Shown one piece after another: positions 47,035 to 59,362 of a stretch of 64,000 nt of DNA. Made by a program: the position numbers and the translations under genes. The stretch comes from Clarkia xantiana subsp. parviflora (taxonomy: Eukaryota; Streptophyta; Magnoliopsida; Myrtales; Onagraceae), in the NCBI GenBank assembly GCA_036873135.1, contig JAPTYO010000018.1, forward strand, positions 8,795,503-8,859,502. Direction: 5' to 3'. The notes under the pieces were generated by a model. The model was not told the DNA's origin, did not search any database, and worked only from the letters and a program-made list of their open reading frames with translations. Numbering within the stretch: the first letter of the stretch is position 1; each line of letters begins with the position of its first letter.

Positions 47035-49555
47035 GCGCGATAGGCTTGATCGCGGGATCAATCTTTAACTCGTGTACGATCACGTCGGGGCTGATTCCTG
47101 GCATATCGCTAGGGGACCAGGCAAACAGCTCCTTGAACATCTTTAACAACTCCACCAATTTTTGGGCTGTCTCTTCAGTTAGAGCAGACCCGATTTTCAC
47201 CTTCCTCTGGGGTCCATCGATCTCGACTTCTTTCAGATCTTCTACGGGGGCGGGACGCCTAAACTCTTCTCTGGGATCTGTGTCTGTCTGGAGGACAGTC
47301 ATAGCCTCTCGCCTCCTCCTCCGGGTGGCATTAACATAGCACTTTCGGGAAGCCACCTGGTCGCCTTTGACCTCTCCGACTCCGTGGTCGGTCGGGAACT
47401 TCATCTTCTGGTGTACCGTCGAGGCAATCGCCATCAGGGGATTGATGGTGGTTCTCCCGATAATTGCGTTGTAGGTCCCCGCAGAATCAACCACGACAAA
47501 TTCCACATTCCTCCTTTCTGACTTCCACCCACTACCAAACTCCACTGGTAAGGTGATTACTCCCAGCGGGTAGGAAGTTGAGCCAGAAAACCCGACCATC
47601 GGGAAGTTTGCTTCCTTCAGATCCTTCTTCGTCTTCCCCATGGCTTCCAGCGCGTCCATGAATAGAATGTCGGAGGAGCTCCCTCCGTCGATTAGGATTC
47701 TCTTCATCTCGAACCCATCTACATCTAGGGTTACCACCAGGGCATCGTCGTGCGGAGTCTCCACGCCTATGAGGTCCTCCGATGAGAAGGAGATCACCAT
47801 CTCTTCCTTCAGGGTCCAAGATCAGGACCTCTTACCCAGCACCACCGCTGTAGGGATCCTAGAGGCGTAAACCTCTCGAGCGGATGAGGTATCTCCTCCA
47901 GCAGCAAATCCTCCATGAATCACGTTGATGACTCGTCTTTCTTTGCGAACACCAGATGACTTGGGATCAGTTCTCTTCTTCTTCGGGGACCGATCGCGGG
48001 ATCGGGAACGGGACCGCGATCGAGACCGAGAGCGGGACCTGCAGCGTTTGTCCCCGACGAACTCCTTGAGCTTTCCCTTCTGGATTAGCTTCTCAATCTC
48101 CTTCTTCAGCTCCCGACAGTGATTAGTGTCATGGCCATTTGCGCGGTGAAACCGACAATAGCGATATGTGCGGGACCCCAGGAATTCTCCATCTTTCTTC
48201 GGGGGGTATCTGGAGATACCTTGTCGTTCCATGACTGTCAGTACTTCCGCCATGGAACAGTTAAGAGGAATGTCGAGATCTTCCCGCTTATCCTTTCTTG
48301 GAGGACGCCTATCCTCCTTTCGACCAGAGCGACCTTGGTCCCGACTGCCCTCTGGTTTGCCCCTTGACTTACGATCATCGAAAGGCTTGCTTGACTTCTT
48401 TCCCTTGTTCGATTTCGGGGACTCCAGTTCTCCCGCAGCTATCTTTGACTCCTGGACATCAATCTGCCGCTTCACCCTCTTCTGCAAAGCCTCCATATTC
48501 CACACAGCCTTCTCAGCCATGCTGTGCATCAAGTCGGAGCCATAGGGGGCTGTCAGGTTCCGAATAAAGGTGCGGATGGTCTCGCCCTCCGAGATTTCCT
48601 CGTCTATCTCTGCTACGCTGGCTGTGTACCGCTGGTAATAATGTGCCAGCGACTCGTCGGGCCTCTGCACCACCTGGGTTAGAGACCTCACGCTCTTCAA
48701 CAATCGTCTGCGGCCCTGATATTGTCGAATGAAGCGATCGTGCATATCCGCCCAACAGGTAATGCAGCCTGGGGGCAGGCTAAAGAACCAGGTCAAGGCT
48801 CTTTCTCCAAGGGTGTTTGGGAACAGTGTACACACTATATCTTCATTCGGGGCTCTACCCAGACACGCCATAAGATGCTTCTGGACATGACGGACTGGAT
48901 CTCCTTCGCCATCATATTCCTTAATCTCGGGGATGCCTAGCCCAGGCGGGGCTAGGGTGTCGATAAGTCGGGGGACGAAGGGATGAGTGGATCGATCCCT
49001 TAGCTCCGACACCAGCGGCTTCTGCTCTCCCATACAGATGTTCACGATCTTTACCACCTGGTCGGGAGTGATGGGGCCATTCAGGGGAATGGTCCTGTGC
49101 TGTACTGGTCCTGGCCCATCAACCACGAACCTCTCCGGCTGACCGGTTGCCCTACCTCTGTCTTGGCCTCGGGGCGGGGCTTCCTGTGCGTTCCGACCCT
49201 CTGTTGGTGGGGCCACTTCCTCCAACGGGGGCATCTCCTCCTGCCTCCTTGCAGCCTCTCTCCGATCCAAGAGAGCCTCCACGGCTGCCAAGAACATGGG
49301 CATGGCCTCCGCCACGGCCCTTGTCAAGTCTATAGCTGGAGGGGCCTCCTGCCCCCTATTGCCCTGGTGCTGAGGAGCAACATCTTCGGGATCTCCATTG
49401 TGCCCCCCTGTCTGGGAGAGCTCAGCCGGGGGATGGTTCTGGTTTTCCTCCTGTTCCGGTAATGAATCCAGATTCGTTGTAGTGGGGTGACGGGAACCAC
49501 CGGATTGTCCCTGTCTTCTGTGCTTGCCAGCCGCCATTGATCGAGTAGAAGGCAT
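47035..49555 (-). pseudogene. Element B gag and protease
   Basis: From the ATG at 49555-49553, just past the primer site, one frame runs 577 codons to a TGA at 47822-47824. It then continues in the same frame to about 47035. The TGA lies where element A has CGA. The Gag core at about residues 205-370 has ERALTWFFSLPPG, FIRQYQGRR and HYYQRYTAS. The zinc-knuckle variant YCRFHRANGHDTNHC is at about 467-481, an Arg-Ser tract at about 505-522, and the protease site ILIDGGSSSDILF follows the stop. Only the single stop interrupts gag-protease here. Confidence 0.93.
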
Positions 49556-49570
49556 ATCAGCTTTTTGTTT

Positions 49571-49591
49571 GCTTCCCACAGACGGCGCCAA
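49571..49591 (-). other. Primer binding site of element B
   Basis: The minus strand reads TTGGCGCCGTCTGTGGGAAG right after the 5' LTR. Confidence 0.88.
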
Positions 49592-50290
49592 TGTTGGATC
49601 ACGGTGGAACTCCGGTACGGATCTTGACGGCAATCCTAGCTCCTTTACTCCACGTAATCCTGCAAGAGGGGATAGACCGGGCGGTGACCCAGAATCCCTC
49701 TTCGATGCTTAAATGAGTCTCTCGTATGACTGGCAAGCAACAATCTCCAAAGTATATCGAACTTAACGTAAGTGATCTGAGGTGACCTCTTGCCCTTTTA
49801 TAGGCAAAGAGATGCCTCAGGTACCTGGCGAACCGTTAGGGGTGGTTAGCCCGTATCCCGCATATCTCGGACATGATCTCGCGTATCTTAGCCATGCCCC
49901 GCGTATCTCGGCCACGCTCCGTGTATCTTAATCCACGTTCCGCGTATCTCGGCCACGCCCCGCATATCTTGGCTTTATCCTCTGATAACGAGTCCCGACT
50001 CCCGTCGGGGACTCCAGAGTTATCTCGTTGTGTCACCGCTCGGGGCCCCTCGTCATCGTGACAGGGCCAATCATTCTCAGGGATTTATCATCGGGGCCTA
50101 CTTAAAGGCTTCTCATCGGGAGCTTCTAGCTCCACTGTCGGAACCGACTCTGTCGGGACCTTGCCTCGTCGGGACTCCCTTCGTCGGGACCCTTCTCCTA
50201 GGTCATCTTGACCTTCCTTTCGGGGCCTGGTGGGCCTGTTTTCCGTTTCCTCGCCGTTACGGGGCCTGACGACTATAGTCGGATCGATCA
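49592..50290 (-). repeat. 5' LTR of element B
   Basis: 699 bp, nearly identical to 42343-43042. Its outer end abuts the ATCCC duplication at 50291-50295. Confidence 0.96.
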
Positions 50291-50295
50291 ATCCC

Positions 50296-51545
50296 TTCGA
50301 TCCTATCTCCCTTATCGGAGGGAATTAACTCCTCAGGAATAAGCCTCCTGTATAATCGAATTGCTAAGCGGAGCTGTTTACCTTCCTCGGGAGTCTTGGT
50401 GTTGAAGATCTGCTCCATCTTCTCCACCCGGGTCTGCTTGATCTGCTCCGAAGTGGGAGGTGTTGATGAGGAGGCGGCCCTCTTTGAAGACTTCCTCTTC
50501 CTCGCGGGGCGTTGGACAGCATCGGTGTCCGCCTGCTTAAGCACGAGATTGGTCAGCAATGATACCTTCTTAGCTACAAAGACGAAAACGAAAGTGCAGT
50601 TAGAATATTACCCAAGGAACGAGGTTAGAAGGGCCGTCGAAGAGTTGACCCCCGGAGGCGACATCAAGGAGTCGGATCCCGGTCAGAACCAGGTCCCGCT
50701 CCCCGATGGAGTTGGCATCGAAGGGAGTGAAGGAATCCCCCCAACGATAAAGTTGGATGCAGTGGAGAATCTGGAAGTCCTCCTCGGAGTAAGTGTGAAA
50801 AGCAGTAGCAGGGTCCGCCTCAACCTCCCATCGGGGCCATGGGATGGAGCTGTTTCGGATGAAGAAATAATTACTCTTCCAGCCATGGTTGTCGGGCCCC
50901 GAGTCAGTGATGAGCCCCCGACCTTTGGCGACCTTCCAGGTGTCACCATTCCAGCTGTAACGGGAGAGCTGCGCCTTGCTCCATTTAGGCATTCGCGGGT
51001 TGAAGGCACAGACCCCGGCATCATTGCATTTCATCCCGTAGAAGGTCCGGAAAAGTCGGAGGCTGTAGGTCCACTGTTGGCGAAGGCAGAGAACAAGGCA
51101 TTCCACACACGGATGGCGTGGGGGGGAAAGTAGTCAGATGTCTTTTGTAATATTCGCACATCTCGACTAAGTTCCCACAGAAGGGGAATCAGATCCCTGC
51201 CGATATTTGCCCGGTGGAGACAAATACCTCCCCTTCCCGGGGACGAGTGACCACAGGGTCACCCGGGACGCGAGGCCAAGGAAAAGGGAAGCGAGGCTCC
51301 TAGGTGGAAGTAATACACCCCTCCCGGAGGGCTGCATCATAGGCGGTGTCTGAAATCCCATAACAAGCATAATCGAACTTGAAGGGCTTCCTCCCCCCGA
51401 AACTGGACTCACCATCTGGAAAGTAATCATGGCAAGAAAAGGCACAGTTGATTTCCGCAAAAGTTCGGGTAAGTTGATTGAGATAAAAGGAAAAACTATG
51501 GTAACAAGTTTTTTCGGAATCGAAGGAGGAAATCTTACCAGACAT
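50296..51545 (-). pseudogene. Antisense gene of element A, 5' half (Transposase_28-like)
   Basis: From a likely ATG at 51545 the minus strand encodes MSGKISSFDSEKTC, then a segment ending AALREGCITST and a TAG. The same frame continues PREGEVFVSTGQISAGI and meets a TGA, then MCEYYKRHLTTFPP. After a frameshift it reads IRVWNALFSAF and later WKVAKGRGLITDSGP, a part resembling the central region of Transposase_28 proteins. A GT...AG interval of only 38 bp (50574-50611) is followed by a basic exon, KKVSLLTNLVLKQAD. The two stops fit TGG-to-TAG and CGA-to-TGA transitions. Confidence 0.75.
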
Positions 51546-51960
51546 GTTGAATCGGAGAAGAAAGGATGATCTTAATGGTCGGAGGTCCTGGTCGCCGGAG
51601 TGTTGATCAGAAATGGAAAGGAGAGCTTGAGCTTTTGAAAACACAGAGAATGAAACTGTAGAGGAGAACTGGATAGTGCCAAGATTTGGGGTTTTATATG
51701 AGAGAGGATAGCCAAAGAGACGTTGCAATCCGGACCGTTGAAGATGAAACGCCTCAACCTGAATTGTCGAAACACTAGGGACAAAACGGCTAGAAAGCGC
51801 TTTTTCAGAAAAGCAGGCACGGGCACCCAAGCCGTCGCTTCATCACCCATCTCATTTAATAGTTGAGTAACCGAGAAATCTTTTCGAATTCTGTGGTTAT
51901 CCTCGGAATATCGAGAGGTTCGGAGTTGGAAGACACGACGAACTATAAGTCCCTCGTGTA
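51546..51960. other. Upstream region of the antisense gene
   Basis: Lies between the 3' LTR and the likely antisense start, so it may hold its promoter and 5' untranslated sequence. Longer minus-strand frames (51300-51830 and 51572-52033) cross it, but I found no decisive start. Confidence 0.4.
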
Positions 51961-51971
51961 TTGGGGGCAAA
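51961..51971 (+). other. Polypurine tract of element A
   Basis: TTGGGGGCAAA immediately precedes the 3' LTR. The counterpart in element B (43043-43054, minus strand) is CTTGGGGGCAAA. Confidence 0.85.
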
Positions 51972-52633
51972 TGATGGGTTTCGATATAGCCGTTAGGCCC
52001 ATTAACGACGACTAAACAGCGAAGTAGGCCCACTGGGCCCTAAAAGAGGATTAGAAGACCAATACGATAGGACCCGCAAGGTCGGTCCCGACATACGAGC
52101 TGAACGCTCCCGATGGTATGCCTTTGAGTAGGCCCCGATGATATGCCTTTGAGTAGGCCCCGATGATATGCCTTTGAGTAGGCCCCGATATTAAATCCCC
52201 AAGAAGACTGGCCCTGTCCCGATGACGAGGGGCCCCGAGCGGTGACCAAAGGAGATAACTATGGAGTCCCCGACATCAGTCGGGACTTGCTACCAGAGAA
52301 CGAGGCCGAGAAACACGCCCACTATCAACATAGTGGGGAAGTGGCCTGAAAAGACGGAACGTGGGCTACTGGCCGAGATAAACGGAACGTGGCAGTTATC
52401 TCAACAGGTAACTGAGGTGACCCCTCCCCTACATAAAGGAAGGAGTTACCTCAGGATTGATACGTTCATACTTACATACTGATACTTGCTAGCCTACGTC
52501 GAGATACTCATTTAAGCATCGGAGAGGGATTCTGGGTCACCGCCCAGTCTATCCCCTTCTTGCAGGATTACTTGGAGCAAAGGAGTTCAGACTTCCGTCA
52601 AGAACGTACCGGAGTTCCAACCGTGATCCAACA
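51972..52633 (+). repeat. 3' LTR of element A
   Basis: 662 bp, matching 33806-34468 with about 17 differences. It is followed by the AATAT duplication at 52634-52638. Confidence 0.96.
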
Positions 52634-52638
52634 AATAT

Positions 52639-53074
52639 GTATTAAGTTGTGTATGTATTTAAACATGTTAGATAATTTTGGGCTTTAGATTTTGTCTTAA
52701 TTAGGACTTGTATATTATAATTAATTTTTAGATTTAGGTTACTGATTGATAATATTTTTTGCATATCATAAATTTAATTAAATCATGACGTCGTTAAATT
52801 AGCCTGATATAGCATGTATTAAAAAATAAAATTGGCAATTAAGTGAACTGAGTACCGAAAAGGCGTAGTTAAAAATTAATATTTTTAATTCGTAATAGAA
52901 CCCCCGAACTCGAATTTCTGATCGTAACCGATTTTGTACCTAGGAATCTAATTCGTTATTCGCCCAGGTAATTTAGGATTCTAGTTAGCCTAATAATTAA
53001 CTAGTGGCGACTCTATTTAAAAATCCCGCGTTTTCAAAACGTATATTGCCTTAAGTCAGATTTTAGGTCTGACA
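52639..53074 (+). repeat. 5' LTR of Ogre-like copy 3, second part
   Basis: Continues the LTR interrupted at 33805 and ends in CTGACA. It matches 60801-61236. Confidence 0.95.
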
Positions 53075-53075
53075 A

Positions 53076-53095
53076 TTTGGCGACTCTGCTGGGGA
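53076..53095 (+). other. Primer binding site of Ogre-like copy 3
   Basis: TTTGGCGACTCTGCTGGGGA follows the LTR end with a one-base gap. It is the same type as 9283-9301. Confidence 0.8.
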
Positions 53096-53149
53096 AGTTT
53101 TAGAGGGTTCGGGCTCTTTATGTTTGCTTATTTGCCATGTTTTATTTTT

Positions 53150-53701
53150 GGGTTAATAGATGTTTTGGTCCATGATGTTTGACGACTTTTGGGTTTTGGT
53201 CAATGATGTTTATTTTTGCCTAGTTTTGGTCTCATATGTTTGCATATTTTTTCTAGTTTTAGTCTTTCCGTTAATATTTTCCGTTAAGTAACATGTGTAA
53301 GTCACGTGATCCACCATAAACTTTTGATTTTGTTCAATTTAGTCTCTCTAATACTTTCCTACTTTTTTTTTTGGTTCAATTTAGTCCTAAAGTCTCAAAA
53401 TTGACTTCTCCAATTTGGGTCAATTTTGAGACTTTAGGACTAAATTGAACAAAAAAAGAGTTAGGAAAGTATTAGAGGGACTAAATTGAACAAAATCACT
53501 AAATTGAACAAAATCAAAAGTTTAGGGTGGATCACGTGACTTGCACATGTCACTTAACGGAAAATATTAACGGAATGCAACGGAAAGACCAAAACTAGAA
53601 AAAACATGCAAACATGTGAGACCAAAACTAGGAAAAAATAAACATGATAGACCAAAACTCAAAAGTCGTCAAACATCATAGACCAAAACACCTATTAACC
53701 C
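53150..53701. repeat. Foldback MITE-like sequence, second copy
   Basis: The arms start GGGTTAATAGATG and end CTATTAACCC. It is diverged from 8664-9188 but in the same position, within 80 bp of the primer site. Confidence 0.85.
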
Positions 53702-53839
53702 TTTATTTTTTATTCATATTTGACTTTGTTATTCTAACTTGATTGTTTTGTGTAATTTCAGGTGTGGAGTTAATTTTTTATGACTGATTATTTTTCTTTG
53801 TTGGATTATGCATTATTTGTATTTGCACACACCACTTTA

Positions 53840-54045
53840 GTGTAATGTACAAAACGCCTAAAACCCAGGGCGACTAGGAACCCCGGAGGTTTAGTACGGT
53901 ACGACCGGAGCGGCTGGGCCACCGGTACGGCTCGGAAAAACTCTACTCGCTTGCGAAGGTCTTATGATCCCTATATTGGGGTGAGGAAACCACCTTGTCG
54001 GGAACCTATCAGTGGAACCTACCTTGTAGAGCAAAGCCACACATT
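53840..54045 (+). other. Conserved leader block, copy 3
   Basis: Counterpart of 8390-8605. It includes GGGCGACTAGGAACC and TCATACGACTG-proximal sequence and stays well aligned while the flanks do not. Confidence 0.6.
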
Positions 54046-54129
54046 TTTTTTACCCCCCCTAACATGATCTGTTTTTTGTTGTAAATGTTATCATACGACT
54101 GTTTGTATAGCTTTTATTTCTCATGCATT

Positions 54130-55400
54130 CATCTCAGTGCATTTAAAAAAAAACCTCTTACCTAAATTTTCATTCTAAATATGCGTTTCATGCGCATTAT
54201 TTAAAAAAAAAACATCCAGGTAAGTTGTAACTAAAGATTAGCGCATCTTTCATACATTATTTTCAAAAAATATTTTCATGAGAAATTTAACTCCCTTTTA
54301 GCTATTAGAGCTTCTAATTTTAAAATGCATTTTGTATACGTTATTTTCAGAAAAAAGAAAAAAAAACTTTTATAGCTAAGTAGCTAGTCCCTTAATTGTA
54401 GATTTTATTTCTAAACATGAGTTTCAGTTACATTGTTATTTTTTTAAAAAAAAAATATCTAAATTTTTATTCTAAATATGCGTCTCATGCGCATTATTAA
54501 AAAAAAAATCTCAGGTAAGTTGTAATTTTGTTAGTGCGTTACGTATACATTACTTAAAAAAAAAACATTTCAGAAAATTTAATTTCTTTAGCTATTAGAG
54601 CTTCCTTTCGAACATGCATTTCATATGCATTTTTTTTTCTAAAAAAACCTCTTACCTGAATTTTTATTTTTAACATGTATTTTGTACGCATTATTTTTTA
54701 AAAAAAATTTCAGGTAAGTTGTAATTTTGGTTAGTGTATTGTATATGCATTACTAAAAAAACAAACAAAAAAAAACAAAAAATCCTTTCATCTCAAGTAT
54801 GCATCTCATGAGCATTGTTTTAGGAAAAATAATTTGTTGATAGACTGTACACATTCTTAGTCGTAGAAATTTTAGTTTCAAACATGTATTCCATGTGTTG
54901 TTTGCAAAACTACTTACCAGAATGTTTTATTTCATACATGTGTTTTGTACGCATTATTTTTTGAAAAATAATTTTCATGTAAGTTGTAAAATTATGTTAG
55001 TGCATTCAATGTGCACCATTTTTAAAAAAAAAATTAGGAAAATTTGTAATTCCTTTTTGGCTCTTAAACTTTTTTTAAATTCAAACATGAATTGCATATG
55101 AATCATTTTCAAAAAACCTTTTACCTGATTTTTTTTAAGCATGCATTCAATATGCATTATTATTTTTTTATAAAAAAAACATTTCAGGTAAATTGTGAAT
55201 TTTTTTTAGCAATAGAACTTTCAAATTCACGCATGCATCTCAATTGCATTATTTTTAGAAAATCCACCTGAAATTTTCATTTCAAAATATGCATTTCATA
55301 TGCATTATTCAGGTAAACTGTTGTAAGTTGTGAATTTCATAGAATAGAATTTTAACTTTCAAAAATGCATTTCATATGCATCATTCAGGTAATATGTTCT
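54130..55400 (+). repeat. AT-rich array of inverted CAGGTAA motifs, copy 3
   Basis: Sense-strand CAG|GTAAGT or close variants occur at 54217, 54512, 54711, 54976 (CAT|GTAAGT), 55185, 55310 and 55386. The reverse form TTACCTGAA is interspersed (for example near 54653 and 55120). A-runs, T-runs and ATGCATNNNATGCA-like motifs lie between them. Confidence 0.8.
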
Positions 55401-57289
55401 AAGTTGTAACTTTCTTAACAGTAGAATTTTAACTTTCGAGCATGCATGAGCATTTTTAAATAAAAAAAAAAAATCCTCAAAGTGTCATTCGTTTTTATCC
55501 ACGGTGTATTGCACTTTTTTTGGCAAGATCGTCATTTCAACATTCGCATGAGCGAGCATTTAAAAAATGGGAGTTTTGATTCTTTTTTTAGAAAATAGTT
55601 TAACTATGCAGTTGAGTGCTACTATTCGAGTTTAAACAAAGGACGATAAAACCTTTTTGAAAAAAACTTTGTTTTGAGCATTTGTCCTGCGTTCGAGCCA
55701 GATAATGCACTCAGCAAACTCAGTAAACTCCATGATGGTGCAAAACACATTTGATCATAAATTTTGATTCTTTTTCAAAAAAGTAATCAAAATTATGAAA
55801 TGAATGACATTAGAGTTTTCAAAATATCATGCATGATTTCTCATATTCTCTACACTGAATTTTCATTCACTGTTTTCAGGTACCCTTGGTTAAGGTATCA
55901 TGTACACATAAGTTATGCCGGCTAAATGGGGCAACAAAAAAGAACATGCAGTCATCTAGTTGCACAAGGAACAAATTGCACACTCGAGACATCTAACGCT
56001 GAGGTGCGTTAAACTGTACTTAATTTTTTCCTTGAGATTTGAGTCCTACTCTTTTGCAGGTCGGATAACCACTTCAACCAATGCCGCAACTATGTGAAAC
56101 GTGAGCGCTTCGAAGATTTTGTATGAAAAATTTCACCTACCATGTGTGAAATTCATACGCCTTCCAAGACGAGGTATACAACCATTATGTGGCCGGGTTA
56201 AAACCATTCTGCGGTAACCATGGGGCATCTCCCATTGAGATCGGACATGTCAGGAGATGAGAAAATTTCAAGAGATCATCAAGAATCCCGTGAAGATTCA
56301 ATGTGCCGATCAATGTAGCTTGACTCGATCAACCGGATCCTTTTCTGAAAAAAGTTCTGAAATTTTCAGTCTATCACTAGGGGCATGTACTTTTCAGCAG
56401 GTGTACATACACAAGTTGTGGAGCAAGAGAATCAGGATATGCAGCAGGTCTAGTCGCATAGCGAGCACATTGCCCACTGAAAAATCCAACTCCCAGGTAA
56501 GAGAAGTTGTGATCATTTTTATCCCCGAAATTTGAGTTTTTCCTTACTCATTGTGTAGCTTGGATAATCATCCAAATCAAAACTCCTGAAGAGCACATCT
56601 CATGTACGACCCTTTGCTCGCCGACCATTCTTATGCCAACTATCGAATTTATCCTAGATACCTCGGACAATATCTATGCCTAAGTTTATCATTTGCGGAC
56701 TACTGTGCTAAACTCAACACCATCCATGTGTCAGGCCATTCGTCCAGCATGCGACGAATTATGAACCAGTCAGATATAGCCTTGGGGCATTCCTGTTAAG
56801 ATCAAGCACGGTTGAAGATAGAAGACATCCAGAGATCTTCCTATTAAAAAAGATCGAGATTCCATGAAGATCGACCGTGCTAATAAAAGAGCATTTGAGA
56901 GGAAGAAGAAGAAGAAATTATTGTCGGTGTCGTCCACCTATTGAAAGGATCCTCCATTCAAGACATCGACATAATAAATTATTTGACAAGTTTTCCTCCG
57001 GAGAGGTTCTGAGAAATTAAAAGGTTTAATATGCTATTAGGGGCATGTAACATAGTTGTTGTTGATTAGTTTCTGTAGATTTTCTTTCCATTTGAAAAAA
57101 GAAAAAAGAGAGAAAAAAATAAATTCCCGCTAGGTTGAAAACCTAGGCAAAAGTCAGGGAGAGGGGCATGATTGAAAACCCGCAGGGGCAATCTTGGCAA
57201 AAGGTGAGATAAAAAAAAGAAAAAAAAAGAGCAAAAAAAAAAAGAACAAAAAAAGAGCAAAAAAAAAACTCAGTTTTCTTAAGGGTCAC
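55401..57289. other. Ogre-like interior, non-coding
   Basis: Collinear in reverse with about 5700-7270 of copy 1. No retroelement protein motif is found. It ends in an A/G-rich homopurine stretch near 57200-57260. Confidence 0.6.
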
Positions 57290-58250
57290 AGCCGCCCTTT
57301 AATTGGCTACAGAAAAATAAAGAAAGCGTTCGTACAAATCTTGTGAGAACAATGAAGCAATAAAATGGTCACATTTGTTCCTAAATGAACTACAAAAAAA
57401 AAGGGCCACAGTCGTCCCTATACAACTACAAAATAAAGGGCCACAACCACCCTTCAAATGGTTACAGATAAAGAGCGCTCCCGCAACATCAAAAGCGGAG
57501 AATAAGTGAAAGGGCCAGAGCCACCATCCAAACGGCTAAAGATAAAAGAGTGACCCCGCGAATCCTGTGAGTGCGGGAAAATAAAAAGAGCCACCGTCGT
57601 CCCTAAAACGACTACAAAATAAAGGGCCACAGCCACCCTCCAAACGGCTACAGATAAAAGAGTGACCCCGCGAATCTTGTAAGGGCGGAAAAATAAAAAG
57701 GGCAACAGTCGTCCCTAAAACGACTACAAAATAAAGGGCCACAGCCACCCTCCAAATGGCTACAGATAAAAGAGTGACTCCGCGAATCTTGTAAGAGCGG
57801 GAAAATAAAAAAGGGCCACAGTCGTCCCTAAAACGACTACAAAATAAAGGGCCACAACCACCCTTCAAACGGCTACAGCCACCCCTAAAATGGCTACCAA
57901 CAAAGAGTGTTCCTCGAATCCTGAGAGGATGGGAGATTGTTGAAAGGGCCATAGCCACCCTCAAAATGGCTACATATAAAGAGTATTCTCGTAAATCGTG
58001 TGAGGCCGGGAAATCATTTGAAAAGGCCACAGCCACCCTTAAAACGGCTACAAATCGAAAGAGCACTCCCGGAACATCGACGAAGGGAATAAATGAAAGG
58101 GCCACACCCTCCAAATGGCTACAAATCAAAAGAGCTCTCGCGACATTGAAGACGGTGAGGACAGTGTCATAGCCACCCTCTAAATGAATACAAATACTCT
58201 CGCATCGAGACGGGAAATAAAGTACGGGTCACAGCCACCGTTTAATCGGC
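57290..58250 (+). repeat. GTAGCC/GGCT array, copy 3
   Basis: Sense-strand units read GGGCCACAGCCACCCTCCAA then GGCTAC, mixed with a related GTCGTCCCTAAAACGAC unit. It is longer than the arrays at 5080-5690 and 15520-16170. Confidence 0.88.
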
Positions 58251-58559
58251 TACTAAAAAAAGAGTGCTTCCGTTAGGTTGAAAACCCGAAAGCGCAGCCT
58301 AGGCAAAATTAGGAAATGAGGGGCATGATAGAAAATTCAAAAATTGCAATCATGGCAAAAGGAGAGAAAATAAAATCCCGATGGAATAAAAACCCCAAGG
58401 GGCAATCCATGCAAAAATCAGGAAAACCGAGGGCACGGTATAAAGTTTTGACCGTGACAAAAGAGAGAATATGAGAGATTTTAAAAAAAAAAAAAAAAAG
58501 ATCCTGCTAAGTTGTCGCGTCATGCGCAATTTAGGCAAAAAAAAGGGACATGCATTCAA

Positions 58560-59230
58560 GTCGTCAAGCCACTCGAGGCCCTTCTCCGACATATGCCACT
58601 AGAGGCTCTTCTCCGACGGACGCCACTGGAGGCTTTACTTTTCCGCACGCCACTGGAGGCTTTACTTTTCCGCACGCCACTAGAGGCTTTGCTTTTCCGC
58701 ACGCCACTGGAGGCTTTACTTTTCCGCACGCCACTGGAGGCTTTACTTTTCGCACGCCACTGGAGGCTTTACTTTTCCGCACGCCACTGGAGGCTTTACT
58801 TTCTGAACGCCACTGGAGGCTTTACTTTTCCGCACGCCACTGGAGGCTTTACTTTCCCGCACGCCACTGGAGGCTTTACTTTTCTGCGCGCCACTGGAGG
58901 CTTTACTTTCCCGCGCGCCACTGGAGGCTTTACTTTCCCGCGCGCCACTGGAGGCTTTACTTTCCCGCGCGCCACTGGAGGCTTTACTTTTCTGCACGCC
59001 ACTGGAGGCTTTACTTTCCGCACCGTCACTGGAGGATTTTCCTTGTCGCACGCCACTGGAGGCATCGTCGATTGAGGTCTTTACTTTCTGCACCGCCAAC
59101 GGAGGCACCGCCAACAGGGGCACCGCCAACCGAGGCTTTACTTTTCCGCACCGCCACTGGAGGCTTTACTTTCTGCATCACTAATGGAGGCACCGCCAAC
59201 AGGCGTCCCGCCGACAGAGGTTTTATCTTT
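58560..59230 (+). repeat. CGCCACTGGAGGC tandem array, copy 3
   Basis: About twenty tandem units of about 27-28 bp with the core CGCCACTGGAGGCTTTACTT, more regular than in copies 1 and 2. The long frames 58512-59075 and 58550-59395 are repeat translations. Confidence 0.92.
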
Positions 59231-59362
59231 CCGCACCAGAATAAGCATATGAGCCACCTTGAAGACTTTAAAGAATTGGAAGAGAATATACTTTCTGGTC
59301 AAAATCAGTGTTTCCTCGTCTTTGGACAAACCCCTTCGAACACGTTCTACGGGAGTTCGTCC

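Larger units (their letters stand above)
42343..50290 (-). mobile_element. Tat-lineage Ty3/gypsy element B, RT-deleted
   Basis: A 7,948-bp minus-strand element with LTRs 42343-43042 (3') and 49592-50290 (5'), a primer site at 49571-49591 and a purine tract at 43043-43054. It keeps gag, protease, second RNase H and integrase related to element A, but most of RT and the first RNase H are deleted. It has no antisense gene. The two LTRs differ at only about nine positions, so it is the youngest insertion in the nest. Confidence 0.96.
33806..52633 (+). mobile_element. Tat-lineage Ty3/gypsy element A
   Basis: The LTRs are 33806-34468 and 51972-52633, the primer site is 34469-34488 and the purine tract 51961-51971. 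Net length without element B is about 10.9 kb. Gene order on the plus strand is gag, protease, RT, RNase H, a second RNase H and integrase, then a tandem-repeat region. A gene on the opposite strand then runs back from near the 3' LTR. The second RNase H plus an antisense extra ORF is the hallmark of the Tat lineage. The LTRs differ at about 17 positions. Confidence 0.96.

Noticed and set aside
54217..55394. Strict claim of recursive splicing
   Set aside because: The CAGGTAA motif also occurs in reverse orientation as part of inverted repeats, so without transcripts it is kept only as a hypothesis.
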